A stretch of DNA of 60,146 nt from Alphaproteobacteria bacterium (GTDB lineage Bacteria > Pseudomonadota > Alphaproteobacteria > RF32 > CAG-239). Location of the stretch: positions 1 through 60,146 of the forward strand of contig JAFVFB010000011.1 in NCBI GenBank assembly GCA_017475705.1, read 5' to 3'. A program made the translations under genes and the position numbers. A model generated the notes under the pieces. The model searched no databases. It was not told where the DNA came from and saw only the letters and a list, made by a program, of their open reading frames with translations. Every line of letters starts with the position of its first letter. Within the stretch, counting starts at the first letter, position 1. Below, piece by piece: positions 1 to 8,680 of this stretch.

Positions 1-1
1 C

Positions 2-238
2 AACATTGATATAGAACAGGTCAAAAATTCTTTGCTTGCCATAAAAAATATCAAAAATGTGCACCATTTGCATTTATGGTGTATCAGTGAACATAATGTG
101 GCGATTGAATGCCATATTGAAAGTGATAACAATGATATTATTGTGGAAGCAACACAGCTTTTAAAAGATAAATTCGGAATTACTCACTGCAATTTTCAGG
201 TAGAAAATAAATCATGCGGTGAATGTTGCGATTTATAA
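2..238 (+). CDS. Cation diffusion facilitator (CzcD-like), C-terminal end, partial
   Basis: The reading frame is open from base 2, so the gene starts left of the window. The visible 78 residues match the cytoplasmic C-terminal domain of CDF metal/proton antiporters: the VHHLHLW segment followed by a beta-strand and helix pattern typical of CzcD-type proteins. It ends in a cysteine-rich tail, CGECC, which could bind metal. CDF proteins export Zn2+, Co2+ or Cd2+ across the inner membrane. The stop lies 24 bases before the next gene, so the two may share a transcript. The membrane part is not visible, so substrate cannot be judged. Confidence 0.75.
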   Translation, partial: NIDIEQVKNSLLAIKNIKNVHHLHLWCISEHNVAIECHIESDNNDIIVEATQLLKDKFGITHCNFQVENKSCGECCDL

Positions 239-262
239 AAATTTTTAAAGAAGGAACATAAA

Positions 263-1054
263 ATGCAATTTGAACAAATACGCAACGCAACAGTTATTTT
301 GGATTTTGCTGGTAAAAAGTTTTTGGTGGATCCGTGGCTTGCACCACAAGGAAGTAATGGTACATTTAAAGAACTTGGTATGGAAAAAGAGGCAATTTGT
401 GCCGGACACAATAAATTTGCGATGCCGATATGTGCGTTGCCGAAATTGGTTGCGGAGATATTAAACGGGGTTGATTACTATATCATCACCCATATTCATC
501 CGGATCATATTGATATATATTCAGATGGAACTGTTGGTAAAGATTTGAATCATAATACGCCGATTTTTGTGCAGAGCAAAGGTGATGGAGAAATCCTTAA
601 AAAATCCGGTTTTACAGATGTAAGAGTTATGATGGATAATACGCAAATTGGTGAAATTACGCTTATTAAGACACCAGCATTGCATGGCACAAAAGTTCCT
701 TGCGGGGAGGCTTCCGGGTTTATTTTGAAGCATAAAGATGAAAAGTCGGTTTATGTGGCTGGTGACACGATTTTTTATGATGAAGTCAAGAATACTTTGC
801 AACAATATCGGCCGGAAGTTATTATCTTAAATGCCTGCGCGGCAACGTTCAACACTTTCGGACGTTTGATTATGGATGATGGTGATGTGGCAAGTGTTTA
901 CGAAGTTTGCCCAAATGCGAAGATTATCGCTAGCCATATGGATAATGTGGCGCATGCAACATTAACACGCAAGACATTACGCGAAAAGCTGCAACAGCGC
1001 GGTCTTAGTGATAAAATTTTAGTGCCGAATGATGGCGAAATTTATCGCTTTTAA
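263..1054 (+). CDS. MBL-fold metal-dependent hydrolase (UlaG/COG2220-like)
   Basis: A 263-residue cytoplasmic protein of the metallo-beta-lactamase fold. The metal motif THIHPDHID lies near residues 76-84. Further conserved points are a GEASGF segment near 150 and a VAGDTIFYDE strand near 170 that supplies the bridging aspartate. The length and the N-terminal ATVILDFAGKKFLVDPW pattern fit the UlaG/COG2220 group of Zn-dependent hydrolases, which includes L-ascorbate-6-phosphate lactonase and many proteins of unknown substrate. The start has an AAGGA ribosome site. It follows the CDF tail closely, but no ascorbate pathway genes are near, so the substrate is unknown. Confidence 0.75.
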   Translation: MQFEQIRNATVILDFAGKKFLVDPWLAPQGSNGTFKELGMEKEAICAGHNKFAMPICALPKLVAEILNGVDYYIITHIHPDHIDIYSDGTVGKDLNHNTPIFVQSKGDGEILKKSGFTDVRVMMDNTQIGEITLIKTPALHGTKVPCGEASGFILKHKDEKSVYVAGDTIFYDEVKNTLQQYRPEVIILNACAATFNTFGRLIMDDGDVASVYEVCPNAKIIASHMDNVAHATLTRKTLREKLQQRGLSDKILVPNDGEIYRF

Positions 1055-1323
1055 TCATATCAGATTAGATTTTTAGCCACTATCGGAAGAAAAATATTGA
1101 TACAAGCCATAAAAATGGTATTTATAAAAAAAAATTATAATTATGGAAGCTATGAAAACTTTATTATTAAAGGTGGAGAGATGGTTTCTTTTCTTTAGAG
1201 CAGTGTTTGCTATTTATGGGGAAAGGAGGTTTTCTTATTCTGTGAAAAAGGTAGTTCGATAATCACTTTAACTTAACTTTTAATATTTTGTGATTACATG
1301 CGACAGAAAAACAGGAGGATTAG

Positions 1324-2433
1324 ATGAGCAGAGATAAAATTATTATAAAAGTAAGCATTATTGGAATTTTAACCAACATACTTTTGGCAGTATTTAAGGC
1401 TGTTGTTGGCATTGCATCAAGTTCGATTGCGGTGATATTGGATGCCGTCAATAATTTATCTGATGCACTTTCTTCCATCATTACGATTGTGGGGACAAAG
1501 TTAGCCGGTAAACTGCCAGATAAAAAACACCCGATGGGGTATGGGCGAATTGAATATTTAAGTGCAATGATTGTGTCTGGAATCGTGCTTTATGCTGGTA
1601 TTACTTCATTGGTCGAATCAGTCAAAAAAATATTTCATCCGGAAACCCCTGATTACAGCATGACATCGCTCATTATTATTGCTGTGGCTGTTGTGGTCAA
1701 AATTGTACTAGGAAAATATGTTAAAGCTCAAGGTAAAAAGGTTAATTCTGGCTCACTTGTGGCTTCCGGATCTGATGCATTGTTTGATGCCGTTCTTTCT
1801 GCCTCAGTTTTAATTTCTGCCATCATATTTATATTAAGCGGTTGGTCGCTAGAAGCTTATGTCGGGGCGGTTATTTCCGGTTTTATCATCAAGTCTGGTA
1901 TTGAAATGATGACCGAAACGCTGGATGAAATTTTGGGGGCAAGAGCTGATAAAGAGATGACCGGAAAAATCAAACATCTGATGATGCAAGAGCTGTATGT
2001 TCGTGGTGCGTATGATCTGATTATGTATAATTACGGACCGGATAAATATTATGCTTCGGTGCATTTGGAAGTTCCAGATACAATGACTGCCAAAGAAATT
2101 GATGATTTAACCCGAAGGTTAGAAACGAAAATATATGAAGAAACAGGTGTAATTTTGGCAGGTGTCGGCATATATGCTTATAATACGAAAGATGATGAAG
2201 CCTTAAAAATCGAAAAGGAAGTTAAAAAAGTTGTTTTCAAATATAAATGGGCAGTTCAAGTTCACGGATTTTACCTTGATATTAAAAACAAAATTATGCG
2301 CTTTGATGTGGTTATGAGTTTTGATATCAAACCTCAAGATGGTGTGAAAGTACTTTATGATGAGATAAAAAAGATTTATTTTGATTTTGATGTTAAGATA
2401 GCACCTGATGTTGATATTTCTGCAACCGATTAA
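1324..2433 (+). CDS. Cation diffusion facilitator family transporter (FieF-like)
   Basis: A 369-residue CDF exporter with six predicted membrane helices in the first 200 residues. The metal-site motif DAVNNLSDALSS lies in helix 2, followed by KHPMGYGRIEYLSAM. A second metal-site aspartate pair is in SGSDALFDAVLS near residue 150. The soluble C-terminal domain (about 210-369) is longer than the usual 80-90 residues and seems to hold a second ferredoxin-like unit. Such proteins expel Zn2+, Fe2+ or Mn2+ in exchange for protons. The start has a strong AGGAGG site. It is the second CDF gene in the window. Confidence 0.88.
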   Translation: MSRDKIIIKVSIIGILTNILLAVFKAVVGIASSSIAVILDAVNNLSDALSSIITIVGTKLAGKLPDKKHPMGYGRIEYLSAMIVSGIVLYAGITSLVESVKKIFHPETPDYSMTSLIIIAVAVVVKIVLGKYVKAQGKKVNSGSLVASGSDALFDAVLSASVLISAIIFILSGWSLEAYVGAVISGFIIKSGIEMMTETLDEILGARADKEMTGKIKHLMMQELYVRGAYDLIMYNYGPDKYYASVHLEVPDTMTAKEIDDLTRRLETKIYEETGVILAGVGIYAYNTKDDEALKIEKEVKKVVFKYKWAVQVHGFYLDIKNKIMRFDVVMSFDIKPQDGVKVLYDEIKKIYFDFDVKIAPDVDISATD

Positions 2434-2556
2434 GCTCGTTCAGTATGAGATAATATCTAGTTATTATTTTAGAAAAATCAATATATAAAAAATATTTATT
2501 TTTACATCTTGCATTTCTGAAAAATACGCCTCATATCCATATTAGAAACCGGAGAA

Positions 2557-2573
2557 CTTCCGGTAAAGATTTG
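2557..2573 (+). promoter_or_regulatory. Small hairpin in the hsp20 leader
   Basis: An inverted repeat ACCGG/CCGGT with a 7-nt loop lies about 30 bases before the first hsp20 gene. Heat-shock leaders often carry RNA thermometers, but this hairpin does not mask the ribosome site at 2592-2597, so a regulatory role is only a guess. No CIRCE repeat is visible. Confidence 0.25.
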
Positions 2574-2603
2574 AAAAGTGGAATTTAAATAAGGAGAAAA
2601 AAA

Positions 2604-3071
2604 ATGTCACGTTTTTTAATGAAAAAAAATGAAATTGAACCTAAAGCTAATGATGTTTGGGGACTTCAATCGGACATTAATCGCTTGTTTGATGCTTTTA
2701 TGAGTCCGTTTGATGAATCAGTTTTCAATAACAATAAGGTGATGCCGAAGCTAGATATAGCCGAACTAAAGGATAAATATGAAATTAAGGCAGAATTACC
2801 GGGAATTGATGAAAATGATATCAATCTTTCTATTGAAGATGGAATTCTGAAAATTAGTGGTGAAAAGAAAAGTGAGACTGAGAATAAAGAAAAAGGATAT
2901 TATTTAAAAGAATGTTCTTATGGCTCGTTCAGCCGATCAGTTCGTCTGCCGGATAATATTTTGGAAGATAAAATAGCAGCAAAGTTTAACAAAGGTGTAT
3001 TGACAATAGATATGCCGAAAAAAGCGGAAACTGTATCAAAATCCAGAAAAATTGAGATATCAGCTAAATAA
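2604..3071 (+). CDS. Small heat shock protein Hsp20 (cytoplasmic)
   Basis: A 155-residue protein with a standard alpha-crystallin domain at about residues 45-150: it opens with PKLDIAELKDKYEIKAELPG, continues with SIEDGILKISGEKK, and ends with FNKGVLTIDMPKK (the A-x-x-x-n-G-V-L signature). The N-terminal arm is short. Hsp20 proteins form oligomers that hold unfolded proteins without ATP. The start has a good AAGGAG site. A second hsp20 gene follows after 9 bases, so the two form an operon. This copy has no signal peptide and should act in the cytoplasm. Confidence 0.93.
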   Translation: MSRFLMKKNEIEPKANDVWGLQSDINRLFDAFMSPFDESVFNNNKVMPKLDIAELKDKYEIKAELPGIDENDINLSIEDGILKISGEKKSETENKEKGYYLKECSYGSFSRSVRLPDNILEDKIAAKFNKGVLTIDMPKKAETVSKSRKIEISAK

Positions 3072-3080
3072 GGTGGTGCC

Positions 3081-3566
3081 ATGAAGAAATATTTATTACC
3101 GGTGTTTGCAGTATCCGCAGTTTTGTCTGCAAGCGTAGCAAATGCACAGTTCATGGACATTAACTCCCCCTTTAATGATATACTGAATACAATGCCGTTT
3201 CATTCTGGCTATGTCAGAGTGCAGCAGGTGTTTGCGCCAAGAATCGATGTGGCAGAACTGAAAGATAAAATTGAGGTCAAAGCAGAACTTCCGGGCATGA
3301 CGGCTGATGATGTTAAATTAACTTGTGAGAATAATATTTTGACTTTGAGCGGGGATAAAAAGTCTACCGTGGAAGAAAAAAGCAAGGATTATTATTTAAA
3401 GGAAATCTCTTCTGGAGCATTCAAAAGGTCAGTTCGTTTACCGAAAAATATTGATGAAAGTAAAATAGATGCTGTATTTAAAAACGGTATACTAACGATT
3501 TCCATTCCGAAAACAGAAGAAAAGGAGGATATACTTCATAAAATACCTATTAAAACAGAAGAATAG
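3081..3566 (+). CDS. Hsp20-family protein with signal peptide (exported small chaperone)
   Basis: A 161-residue protein whose first 22 residues form a clear Sec signal: basic MKK, a hydrophobic run, then ASVANA before the likely cleavage site ahead of QFMD. The rest is an alpha-crystallin domain (about 50-150) close in sequence to the upstream gene, with PRIDVAELKDKIEVKAELPG and FKNGILTISIPK. It therefore looks like a recent paralogue retargeted to the periplasm. Almost all known Hsp20 proteins are cytosolic. It shares a transcript with the cytoplasmic copy (9-base gap, AAGGTGG site) and is followed by a terminator. Confidence 0.87.
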   Translation: MKKYLLPVFAVSAVLSASVANAQFMDINSPFNDILNTMPFHSGYVRVQQVFAPRIDVAELKDKIEVKAELPGMTADDVKLTCENNILTLSGDKKSTVEEKSKDYYLKEISSGAFKRSVRLPKNIDESKIDAVFKNGILTISIPKTEEKEDILHKIPIKTEE

Positions 3567-3581
3567 AGATATCATTTTATA

Positions 3582-3607
3582 AGTCGAGTTTATTGCTCGG
3601 CTTTTTT
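3582..3607 (+). terminator. Rho-independent terminator after the hsp20 pair
   Basis: A 7-bp stem AGTCGAG/CTCGGCT (one G-U pair) with a 7-nt loop is followed by a run of six T on the plus strand, 15 bases after the stop of the second hsp20 gene. Confidence 0.8.
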
Positions 3608-3715
3608 ATGTGTTAGTCCGGTTATCTGTTTTCTTTATTGTAATGAAGCTAGGGCGGCGGTGTGAGACATGGGGGTAGATATGGTAGGTAGGGTTCCTGT
3701 AGCCATAAAAGAAAA

Positions 3716-4279
3716 TTATTTAAAATTTTTATCTATTTCTTTTTCTGTTTTTTGCAAAATATCTTCTACATCAGCATTGATGAGGTCAAGATTTTCAGCT
3801 TTGAAGTATGAAATATTTTTGATACCATAAAAATTATGCGCTAAGGATTTGATGTATCCGAAGCCTAAGTCTTCATTGAATATTGTCCCTCCTGATGTTG
3901 TAACATAAATCAATTCGTTGGCTTTACATAAACCGTATGGTTTGCCGTCATCATTATAAGCAAAAGTTAAACCGATAACGTTGATTTGTTCAATATAACA
4001 CTTTAATAAGGCTGGAAAAGACAAATCCCAATACGGTGCTGCAATAATGATTTTTTTTGCGGCGGCGAAATCTTTGGCTAAATCAAATATCGGATCATCA
4101 AAATTGCCGCTTGAAGCTAGTTTGGTGCGGCGTTCAAGCGTCTTGTGGTTAAGCGGAATGATGTTCTCTTTTTCAAGAACCAGTTCCTTTACATCATGCT
4201 CCATTTTTTGCAAAATGTAGTTTGCTAATCGTTTGGTTCTAGATTGCGGTCTGACGCATGCATTAATAAATAAAATCAT
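3716..4279 (-). CDS. NAD(P)H-dependent FMN oxidoreductase, flavodoxin-like fold
   Basis: A 187-residue protein with the flavodoxin-like fold of the NQO1/AzoR family: an N-terminal strand ILFINACVRPQSRTKRLA that forms the FMN phosphate loop, and IIIAAPYWDLSFPALLK near residues 75-92, the usual P-Y/M-W/Y-N flavin-contact loop. TSGGTIF near 128 is the third flavin loop. Such enzymes reduce quinones, azo dyes or nitro compounds by two-electron transfer from NAD(P)H. It lies 23 bases after the VanX-like gene on the same strand and probably shares its transcript. The ribosome site is AGGTG. Confidence 0.82.
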   Translation of the reverse strand: MILFINACVRPQSRTKRLANYILQKMEHDVKELVLEKENIIPLNHKTLERRTKLASSGNFDDPIFDLAKDFAAAKKIIIAAPYWDLSFPALLKCYIEQINVIGLTFAYNDDGKPYGLCKANELIYVTTSGGTIFNEDLGFGYIKSLAHNFYGIKNISYFKAENLDLINADVEDILQKTEKEIDKNFK

Positions 4280-4302
4280 TTTTCACCTACTGGTTGCTTA
4301 TA

Positions 4303-4980
4303 CTATTCTATATCAAAATTAAAATAGGTATCTTGATATGGTTCTTCTTTTAAGGTAAAGTGCCACCATTCAGAGGAAATTCCTTTAAATCCGGCTTTTG
4401 TCATTGCATCTTGTAGAATTTGACGGTTATGTTTTTGTTCGTCAGTGATGTTTGCATAATCAGGATGTGAGATTTCTGCAAACAGGTCAAATGTCCCCCC
4501 CATATCAACAAAGCTACCGTCTTTTTTTATAATTGTTAAGTCAACGGTGCTTCCTCTGGAGTGTCCGGATTTTGCCATAACATAATCTCTGGCCAGCAAA
4601 TCTGATTTTTCTAAGTTCGGATAAAAAGATTTATCACCTTCATCATTTGGATTGTTAATCCAATTTACAAAATTATCAACGGCTTTTTGCGGGCGATAAG
4701 AATCCCAGATTAAAAGGCGATAGCCTTGGGCGCGTAGGTCCTCAGCAGCTTTGGCAAGTGCCGATAGTGCTTCTTTGGTTAAGTAAGCGCGAGGTGCTTT
4801 ATAACCATTAATTTTGTGTCCTGTAAAGTTGTTGGATGAATAATAGCGGATATCATAAACGACATCATCTATTACTGAACTAATCTCAGCAAAGTTAGAT
4901 TTATCGGTTGAAATTATTTCTGCAATAGCCAGAGGAGCAAAGCTGATAATTAATCCTAGTGCAAATATAAATTTTTTCAT
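4303..4980 (-). CDS. Exported D-Ala-D-Ala dipeptidase, VanX/DdpX-like (M15D)
   Basis: A 225-residue protein with a Sec signal (first 20 residues, ending LAIA-E) and a complete peptidase M15D domain. Zinc and catalytic motifs are visible: the arginine segment WDSYRPQKAV near residue 98, SGHSRGSTVDLTI near 140 (S-x-H-x-x-G-x-x-x-D) and EWWHF near 207. These enzymes hydrolyse D-Ala-D-Ala. In vancomycin-resistant Gram-positives VanX is cytoplasmic, while exported copies in Gram-negative bacteria, such as E. coli DdpX, serve peptidoglycan turnover. No vanA/vanH genes are nearby, so a turnover role is more likely than resistance. Confidence 0.88.
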   Translation of the reverse strand: MKKFIFALGLIISFAPLAIAEIISTDKSNFAEISSVIDDVVYDIRYYSSNNFTGHKINGYKAPRAYLTKEALSALAKAAEDLRAQGYRLLIWDSYRPQKAVDNFVNWINNPNDEGDKSFYPNLEKSDLLARDYVMAKSGHSRGSTVDLTIIKKDGSFVDMGGTFDLFAEISHPDYANITDEQKHNRQILQDAMTKAGFKGISSEWWHFTLKEEPYQDTYFNFDIE

Positions 4981-5127
4981 TTTAATCTCTTTTAAGTTCT
5001 TTAATTTGCAATTTATTGCAATTTATTTTTAATGTCCAGAGGTTAATAGTTTATTCTGGATTTTAAATGTTTTAAGAAAATTTTTATTTTTGCATTGATA
5101 TGGGATAGAAAAACAGGAGGAAAATCG

Positions 5128-6168
5128 ATGAAGAAAATATTTTCTTTATTAGCTGTCGCATATCTTTTGCCGATGAATGCTTTGGCTCAGGTTATAGATG
5201 TGCATAGTCATATTATTCCTAATGAATATACGGATTTTTTGCGTGCGCATAATGCCGGATTGCAAGAAACCTTTCCGCTTCCGAAATGGGATATAAAAGC
5301 GCACTTGGATTTTATGGAAGATATTGGTATTGACTATTCGGTGCTTTCATTGCCGGCACCTCAACCATACTTTGGAAATAGTAACGAGGGCGCAGATATG
5401 GTACGCAAGTTAAATGTGCTCTCGGCCAAAGTGCGTGATGAAAATCCGGATAAATTTAAGTTTTTGGCAACCTTGCCTTTACCAGATGTGAAAGCGGCCA
5501 TCAAAGAGGTCGAATATGCCTTTGATGTTTTGCATGCAGATGGTATTAAATTGGCAACCAACAGCTACGGGCAATATTTGGGTGATGAAGAATTAGATGA
5601 ATTGATGGCGGTGTTAAATAAATACCATGCTGTTGTTTTTGTGCATCCGCATCGTCCAGAACCGTATAGCCCTCAAATAATTCAGACAACGCCGCTTGCT
5701 ATGTATGAATATCCGGCGGAAACCACGCGAGCGATTGTGAATATGATTTCACGCAATGTGCTCGCCAAATATCCGAACATCAAAGTGATTATTCCGCATT
5801 GCGGTTCGTTTTTACCACTTGCCATACCGCGGATGAAAGCCATCTTTCCAGCGATGAAAGCCAAAGGGTTGATGCAGGATATTGATTGGGAAAAGAATTT
5901 GGCGGCATTATATTATGACTTGGCTGGTGTGCCGACGGCGGATTTAATTAAAACTATGCTTTCTATCACGACGCCGGAACATATTTTATACGGCTCGGAC
6001 TATCCTTATCAGCCAAACGAGGTTTTGCAAAAAAATCTTGAGAATCTGCGTCATGAATTAGCAAATGATAAGGAACTTGCACCGTATACCGAAAAATTTT
6101 TGAAACAAAATGCTCAACAATTATTTGAAAACAGGAGAAATTATCGGTCGCGGAACGGAATTTGGTAA
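5128..6168 (+). CDS. Exported amidohydrolase (ACMSD-like, COG2159)
   Basis: The ATG at 5128 is chosen because it has an AGGAGG site 6 bases before and begins a signal peptide, MKKIFSLLAVAYLLPMNALA-Q; an upstream in-frame ATG at 5095 would spoil it. The mature part is a metal-dependent TIM-barrel hydrolase: VIDVHSHIIP (H-x-H), FVHPHRPEP, VIIPHCGSF and LYGSDYPYQP give the expected metal and catalytic residues. COG2159 enzymes decarboxylate or hydrolyse aromatic ring products, usually in the cytoplasm, so the signal peptide is unusual. It leads an operon with a tautomerase and an aldo/keto reductase. Confidence 0.85.
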   Translation: MKKIFSLLAVAYLLPMNALAQVIDVHSHIIPNEYTDFLRAHNAGLQETFPLPKWDIKAHLDFMEDIGIDYSVLSLPAPQPYFGNSNEGADMVRKLNVLSAKVRDENPDKFKFLATLPLPDVKAAIKEVEYAFDVLHADGIKLATNSYGQYLGDEELDELMAVLNKYHAVVFVHPHRPEPYSPQIIQTTPLAMYEYPAETTRAIVNMISRNVLAKYPNIKVIIPHCGSFLPLAIPRMKAIFPAMKAKGLMQDIDWEKNLAALYYDLAGVPTADLIKTMLSITTPEHILYGSDYPYQPNEVLQKNLENLRHELANDKELAPYTEKFLKQNAQQLFENRRNYRSRNGIW

Positions 6169-6201
6169 AAAATTTAAACAAAAAAACAAAGGAGAATAAC
6201 T

Positions 6202-6396
6202 ATGCCAGTAATGAGGCTTGATATTGCACACGCAACCAAAGAACAAAAAGATGAATTGGTCAAAGAATTAGTGCCGATGTTTGCAAAAATAATCAAAATG
6301 CCGGAAGAAACAATTTATGTTTTTATCAACGAATATGATGCCGAAAATGTCGGCGTGGGGCACAAACTTTTGTGTGATTTGCATAAAGACAAATAA
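6202..6396 (+). CDS. 4-oxalocrotonate tautomerase family protein
   Basis: A 64-residue protein starting MPVMRLDIA, so removal of Met leaves the N-terminal proline that is the general base of this family. The pattern ATKEQKDELVKELVPMF followed by MPEETIYVFINEYDAENVGVG matches the beta-alpha-beta unit of 4-OT; the usual length is 60-75 residues. Family members isomerise unsaturated keto acids in aromatic degradation or have other small-molecule roles. It has an AAGGAG site and lies 33 bases after the amidohydrolase and 16 before the aldo/keto reductase. Confidence 0.85.
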   Translation: MPVMRLDIAHATKEQKDELVKELVPMFAKIIKMPEETIYVFINEYDAENVGVGHKLLCDLHKDK

Positions 6397-6412
6397 ACAA
6401 AGGAGGTAAAAG

Positions 6413-7459
6413 ATGAAATATGCAAAACTTGGAAATTCTGACTTAAATGTATCCAGAATTTGCATGGGGTGCATGGGTTTTGGCGACAGCACCAAAGGTC
6501 AGCACAGTTGGACGATTGATGAAGAACATACGCGTGAAATTATTAAAAGAGGCTTGGATTTAGGGGTTAATTTTTATGATACGGCGATTGCTTATCAATC
6601 CGGTACCAGCGAGCAATATGTTGGTAGAGCCTTAAGAGACTTTACCAAGCGGCAAGATGTGGTTATTGCCACTAAGTTTTTACCGCGCACACCAGATGAA
6701 ATTAAAAACGGTATTTCCGGACAAGCGCATATTGAAACAATGCTCAACACTAGTCTGAAAAATTTAGGAACGGACTATGTGGATTTGTATATTTACCATA
6801 TGTGGGATTGGCTGACTCCGCTTGAGGATATTCTAGAAGGCTTAAACCAGCAAGTACAGAAAGGCAAGGTCAGGTATATTGGAATTTCCAATTGCTATGC
6901 GTGGCAACTGGCTAAGGCCAATATGATTGCCGAGCGAGAAGGGTGGGCAAAATTTGTTTCTGTACAGGGACACTATAATCTGATTTTCAGAGAAGAAGAA
7001 AGAGAAATGGTGCCGTATTGTCAGGAAGAAAATATCGCCTTAACGCCGTATAGCGCACTTGCTTCGGGCAGATTATCGAGAAGACCCGATGAAACCAGCA
7101 AGAGATTGGAAGAAGATAAGTATGCAAAGTTCAAATATGATAAAACCGTCGAACAAGACGGAAAAATCATCGACCGGGTGATAGAAATTGCCGAAAAAAG
7201 AAATGTAACTATGACTGAGGTGTCACTGGCATGGCTTTTAACCAAAGTAACTTCACCTGTTGTTGGGGCAACAAAATTGCACCATATTGAGGGTGCAGTT
7301 AAAGCAGTTGATTTGGAACTGACGGCAGAAGAAATAAGCTATTTGGAAGAGCTCTATTTACCGCATCCTTTGGCCGGTGTTATGGCGCAAAACAAACCGC
7401 AAAATGCCAGCGAAAAACACGTTTGGACAATCGGAAGTCAGAAAGTTTTGAAATCATAA
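6413..7459 (+). CDS. Aldo/keto reductase
   Basis: A 348-residue NADPH-dependent reductase of the AKR superfamily (TIM barrel). The catalytic tetrad can be placed: Asp and Tyr in YDTAIAYQSG, Lys in VVIATKF, His in LYIYHMWD. The C-terminal cofactor segment SPVVGATKLHHIEGA is present. The sequence resembles the YajO/AKR11-like group that reduces aldehydes or dicarbonyls. It has a perfect AAAGGAGGT site and is the last gene of the amidohydrolase-tautomerase operon, followed by a hairpin. Confidence 0.9.
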   Translation: MKYAKLGNSDLNVSRICMGCMGFGDSTKGQHSWTIDEEHTREIIKRGLDLGVNFYDTAIAYQSGTSEQYVGRALRDFTKRQDVVIATKFLPRTPDEIKNGISGQAHIETMLNTSLKNLGTDYVDLYIYHMWDWLTPLEDILEGLNQQVQKGKVRYIGISNCYAWQLAKANMIAEREGWAKFVSVQGHYNLIFREEEREMVPYCQEENIALTPYSALASGRLSRRPDETSKRLEEDKYAKFKYDKTVEQDGKIIDRVIEIAEKRNVTMTEVSLAWLLTKVTSPVVGATKLHHIEGAVKAVDLELTAEEISYLEELYLPHPLAGVMAQNKPQNASEKHVWTIGSQKVLKS

Positions 7460-7479
7460 ATATTATAGTGAAAATTAAG

Positions 7480-7507
7480 TAAGCCGAGCGTTTCAAAACT
7501 CGGCTTA
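7480..7507. terminator. Bidirectional hairpin between convergent genes
   Basis: A perfect 9-bp stem TAAGCCGAG/CTCGGCTTA with a 10-nt loop sits between the stops of the aldo/keto reductase and the MBL-rubredoxin gene. Neither flank has a long T run; the minus direction (ACTTAATTTTC) is slightly better. The same AGCCGAG core recurs in terminators at 3582 and 27137. Confidence 0.65.
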
Positions 7508-7533
7508 GAACTGTTGAATAATATTTTGGTTTT

Positions 7534-8472
7534 TTAAGCAGCATTAAATTTTGTTTTTGGTTGCTTGCAACGAGGGCATCGCCATTCTTCAGGCAAATCT
7601 TCAAATGCAACGCCATTATGTTCTGCTGGGTCATATACATATCCGCAAACGGAACAGATATATTTGCCGCTTTTGGTTTTAAAAGTAATGTCTCCAACAG
7701 GTAATGTTTGTGGCGGATTATTTAAGTCTACTATACGTTTGGCTGCTAAATTTTCATAACCCAAAGGGGTGTGTGTTCCCATATAAACTGTTGGGTGATT
7801 TTCTGCAAACTCGCGCACTCTGTTTAAAGTAACTCGCGCAGCTGGTAAATCTTCATAGACAACCGAGAGCTTATTTTCATAAAGAGCCTCATCGGTGTAT
7901 GTTACATCACCATGCATCATGTAAAATAAGCCGTCATCTTCAGCAATAATGATACTGTTGCCTTTGGTGTGTCCTTTGGCTTTGATATAATAAATTCCGT
8001 TAGCAATTTTTTGACTTTCCGGAAAATTATAGTATGCACCATCGGTAAAGTGAACCGGCACAATGTTATCTAAGCCTTTTAACTCATCGGCATCACATTC
8101 CTCGGCATTGACATAAATTTTAGCATTCGGAAAATGCTGCAAAGCACCTGTATGGTCATTGTGTTTATGTGTAATTAAAATTTTGCTGATTTGCTCTGGT
8201 TTATATCCCAAATCTGCTAAAGCCTCCATATAAGGTTTAATAGGTTGACCAAGATAAATTGTGGTATTTTTATCTGGTACTTGCTCTGGAAAATCTGCCG
8301 GTAATCCGGTATCTACTAAAATAACTTCGCTTCCCGTATCAATCACATAATTCTGCAGGCAAGAGCGGTATTTCTTATTTGCATCAAATGCTTCCATACC
8401 ATCTTCACCGCCAAAAGCAAAAGGTTCGGTCATAAATCCGTTTTTATAAAATTTTACAGCTTTTATTTTCAT
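7534..8472 (-). CDS. MBL-fold hydrolase fused to a C-terminal rubredoxin
   Basis: A 312-residue two-domain protein. Residues 1-250 form an AHL-lactonase-like metallo-beta-lactamase domain with [12 protein letters not shown] near 110, GHTKGN near 167 and [10 protein letters not shown] near 185. Residues 270-312 are a full rubredoxin: [15 protein letters not shown] ... [10 protein letters not shown] with four Fe-binding cysteines. Rubredoxin normally carries electrons at low potential. Joined to an MBL domain it recalls flavodiiron proteins, but the flavodoxin part is missing, and the H-x-N-D-H motif is of the zinc hydrolase type. The start has an AAGGAG site. Its role is not known to me. Confidence 0.85.
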   Translation of the reverse strand: MKIKAVKFYKNGFMTEPFAFGGEDGMEAFDANKKYRSCLQNYVIDTGSEVILVDTGLPADFPEQVPDKNTTIYLGQPIKPYMEALADLGYKPEQISKILITHKHNDHTGALQHFPNAKIYVNAEECDADELKGLDNIVPVHFTDGAYYNFPESQKIANGIYYIKAKGHTKGNSIIIAEDDGLFYMMHGDVTYTDEALYENKLSVVYEDLPAARVTLNRVREFAENHPTVYMGTHTPLGYENLAAKRIVDLNNPPQTLPVGDITFKTKSGKYICSVCGYVYDPAEHNGVAFEDLPEEWRCPRCKQPKTKFNAA

Positions 8473-8680
8473 AAATTGTCTCCTTAATAAAACGAAACTT
8501 AGTGCTTATATAATGATGAAAATTGTTCTAAATACAAATGTTTTTTGGGGTAATTAAGTATGTAATTATAAAAATCTTAATGAAAAATTTTACTTATAAG
8601 ATATAAAAAGTGATAGATTTTTATAAAAAATTTAGGCAATGATTAAATAAAGTTCAATACAAATAATTTAGGAAAATAGG

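Noticed and set aside
1143..1262. A 39-codon ORF with a basic, hydrophobic product between the MBL gene and the CDF gene
   Set aside because: There is no ribosome site before the ATG and no terminator or clear promoter; chance ORFs of this size are common in AT-rich gaps.
4303..4980. VanX-like gene as a sign of glycopeptide resistance
   Set aside because: It is exported, no vanA/vanH/vanR genes are near, and the cell is Gram-negative; peptidoglycan turnover is the simpler role.
5000..5030. Direct repeat of GCAATTTATT before the amidohydrolase operon
   Set aside because: Only two short AT-rich copies; likely chance in this base composition.
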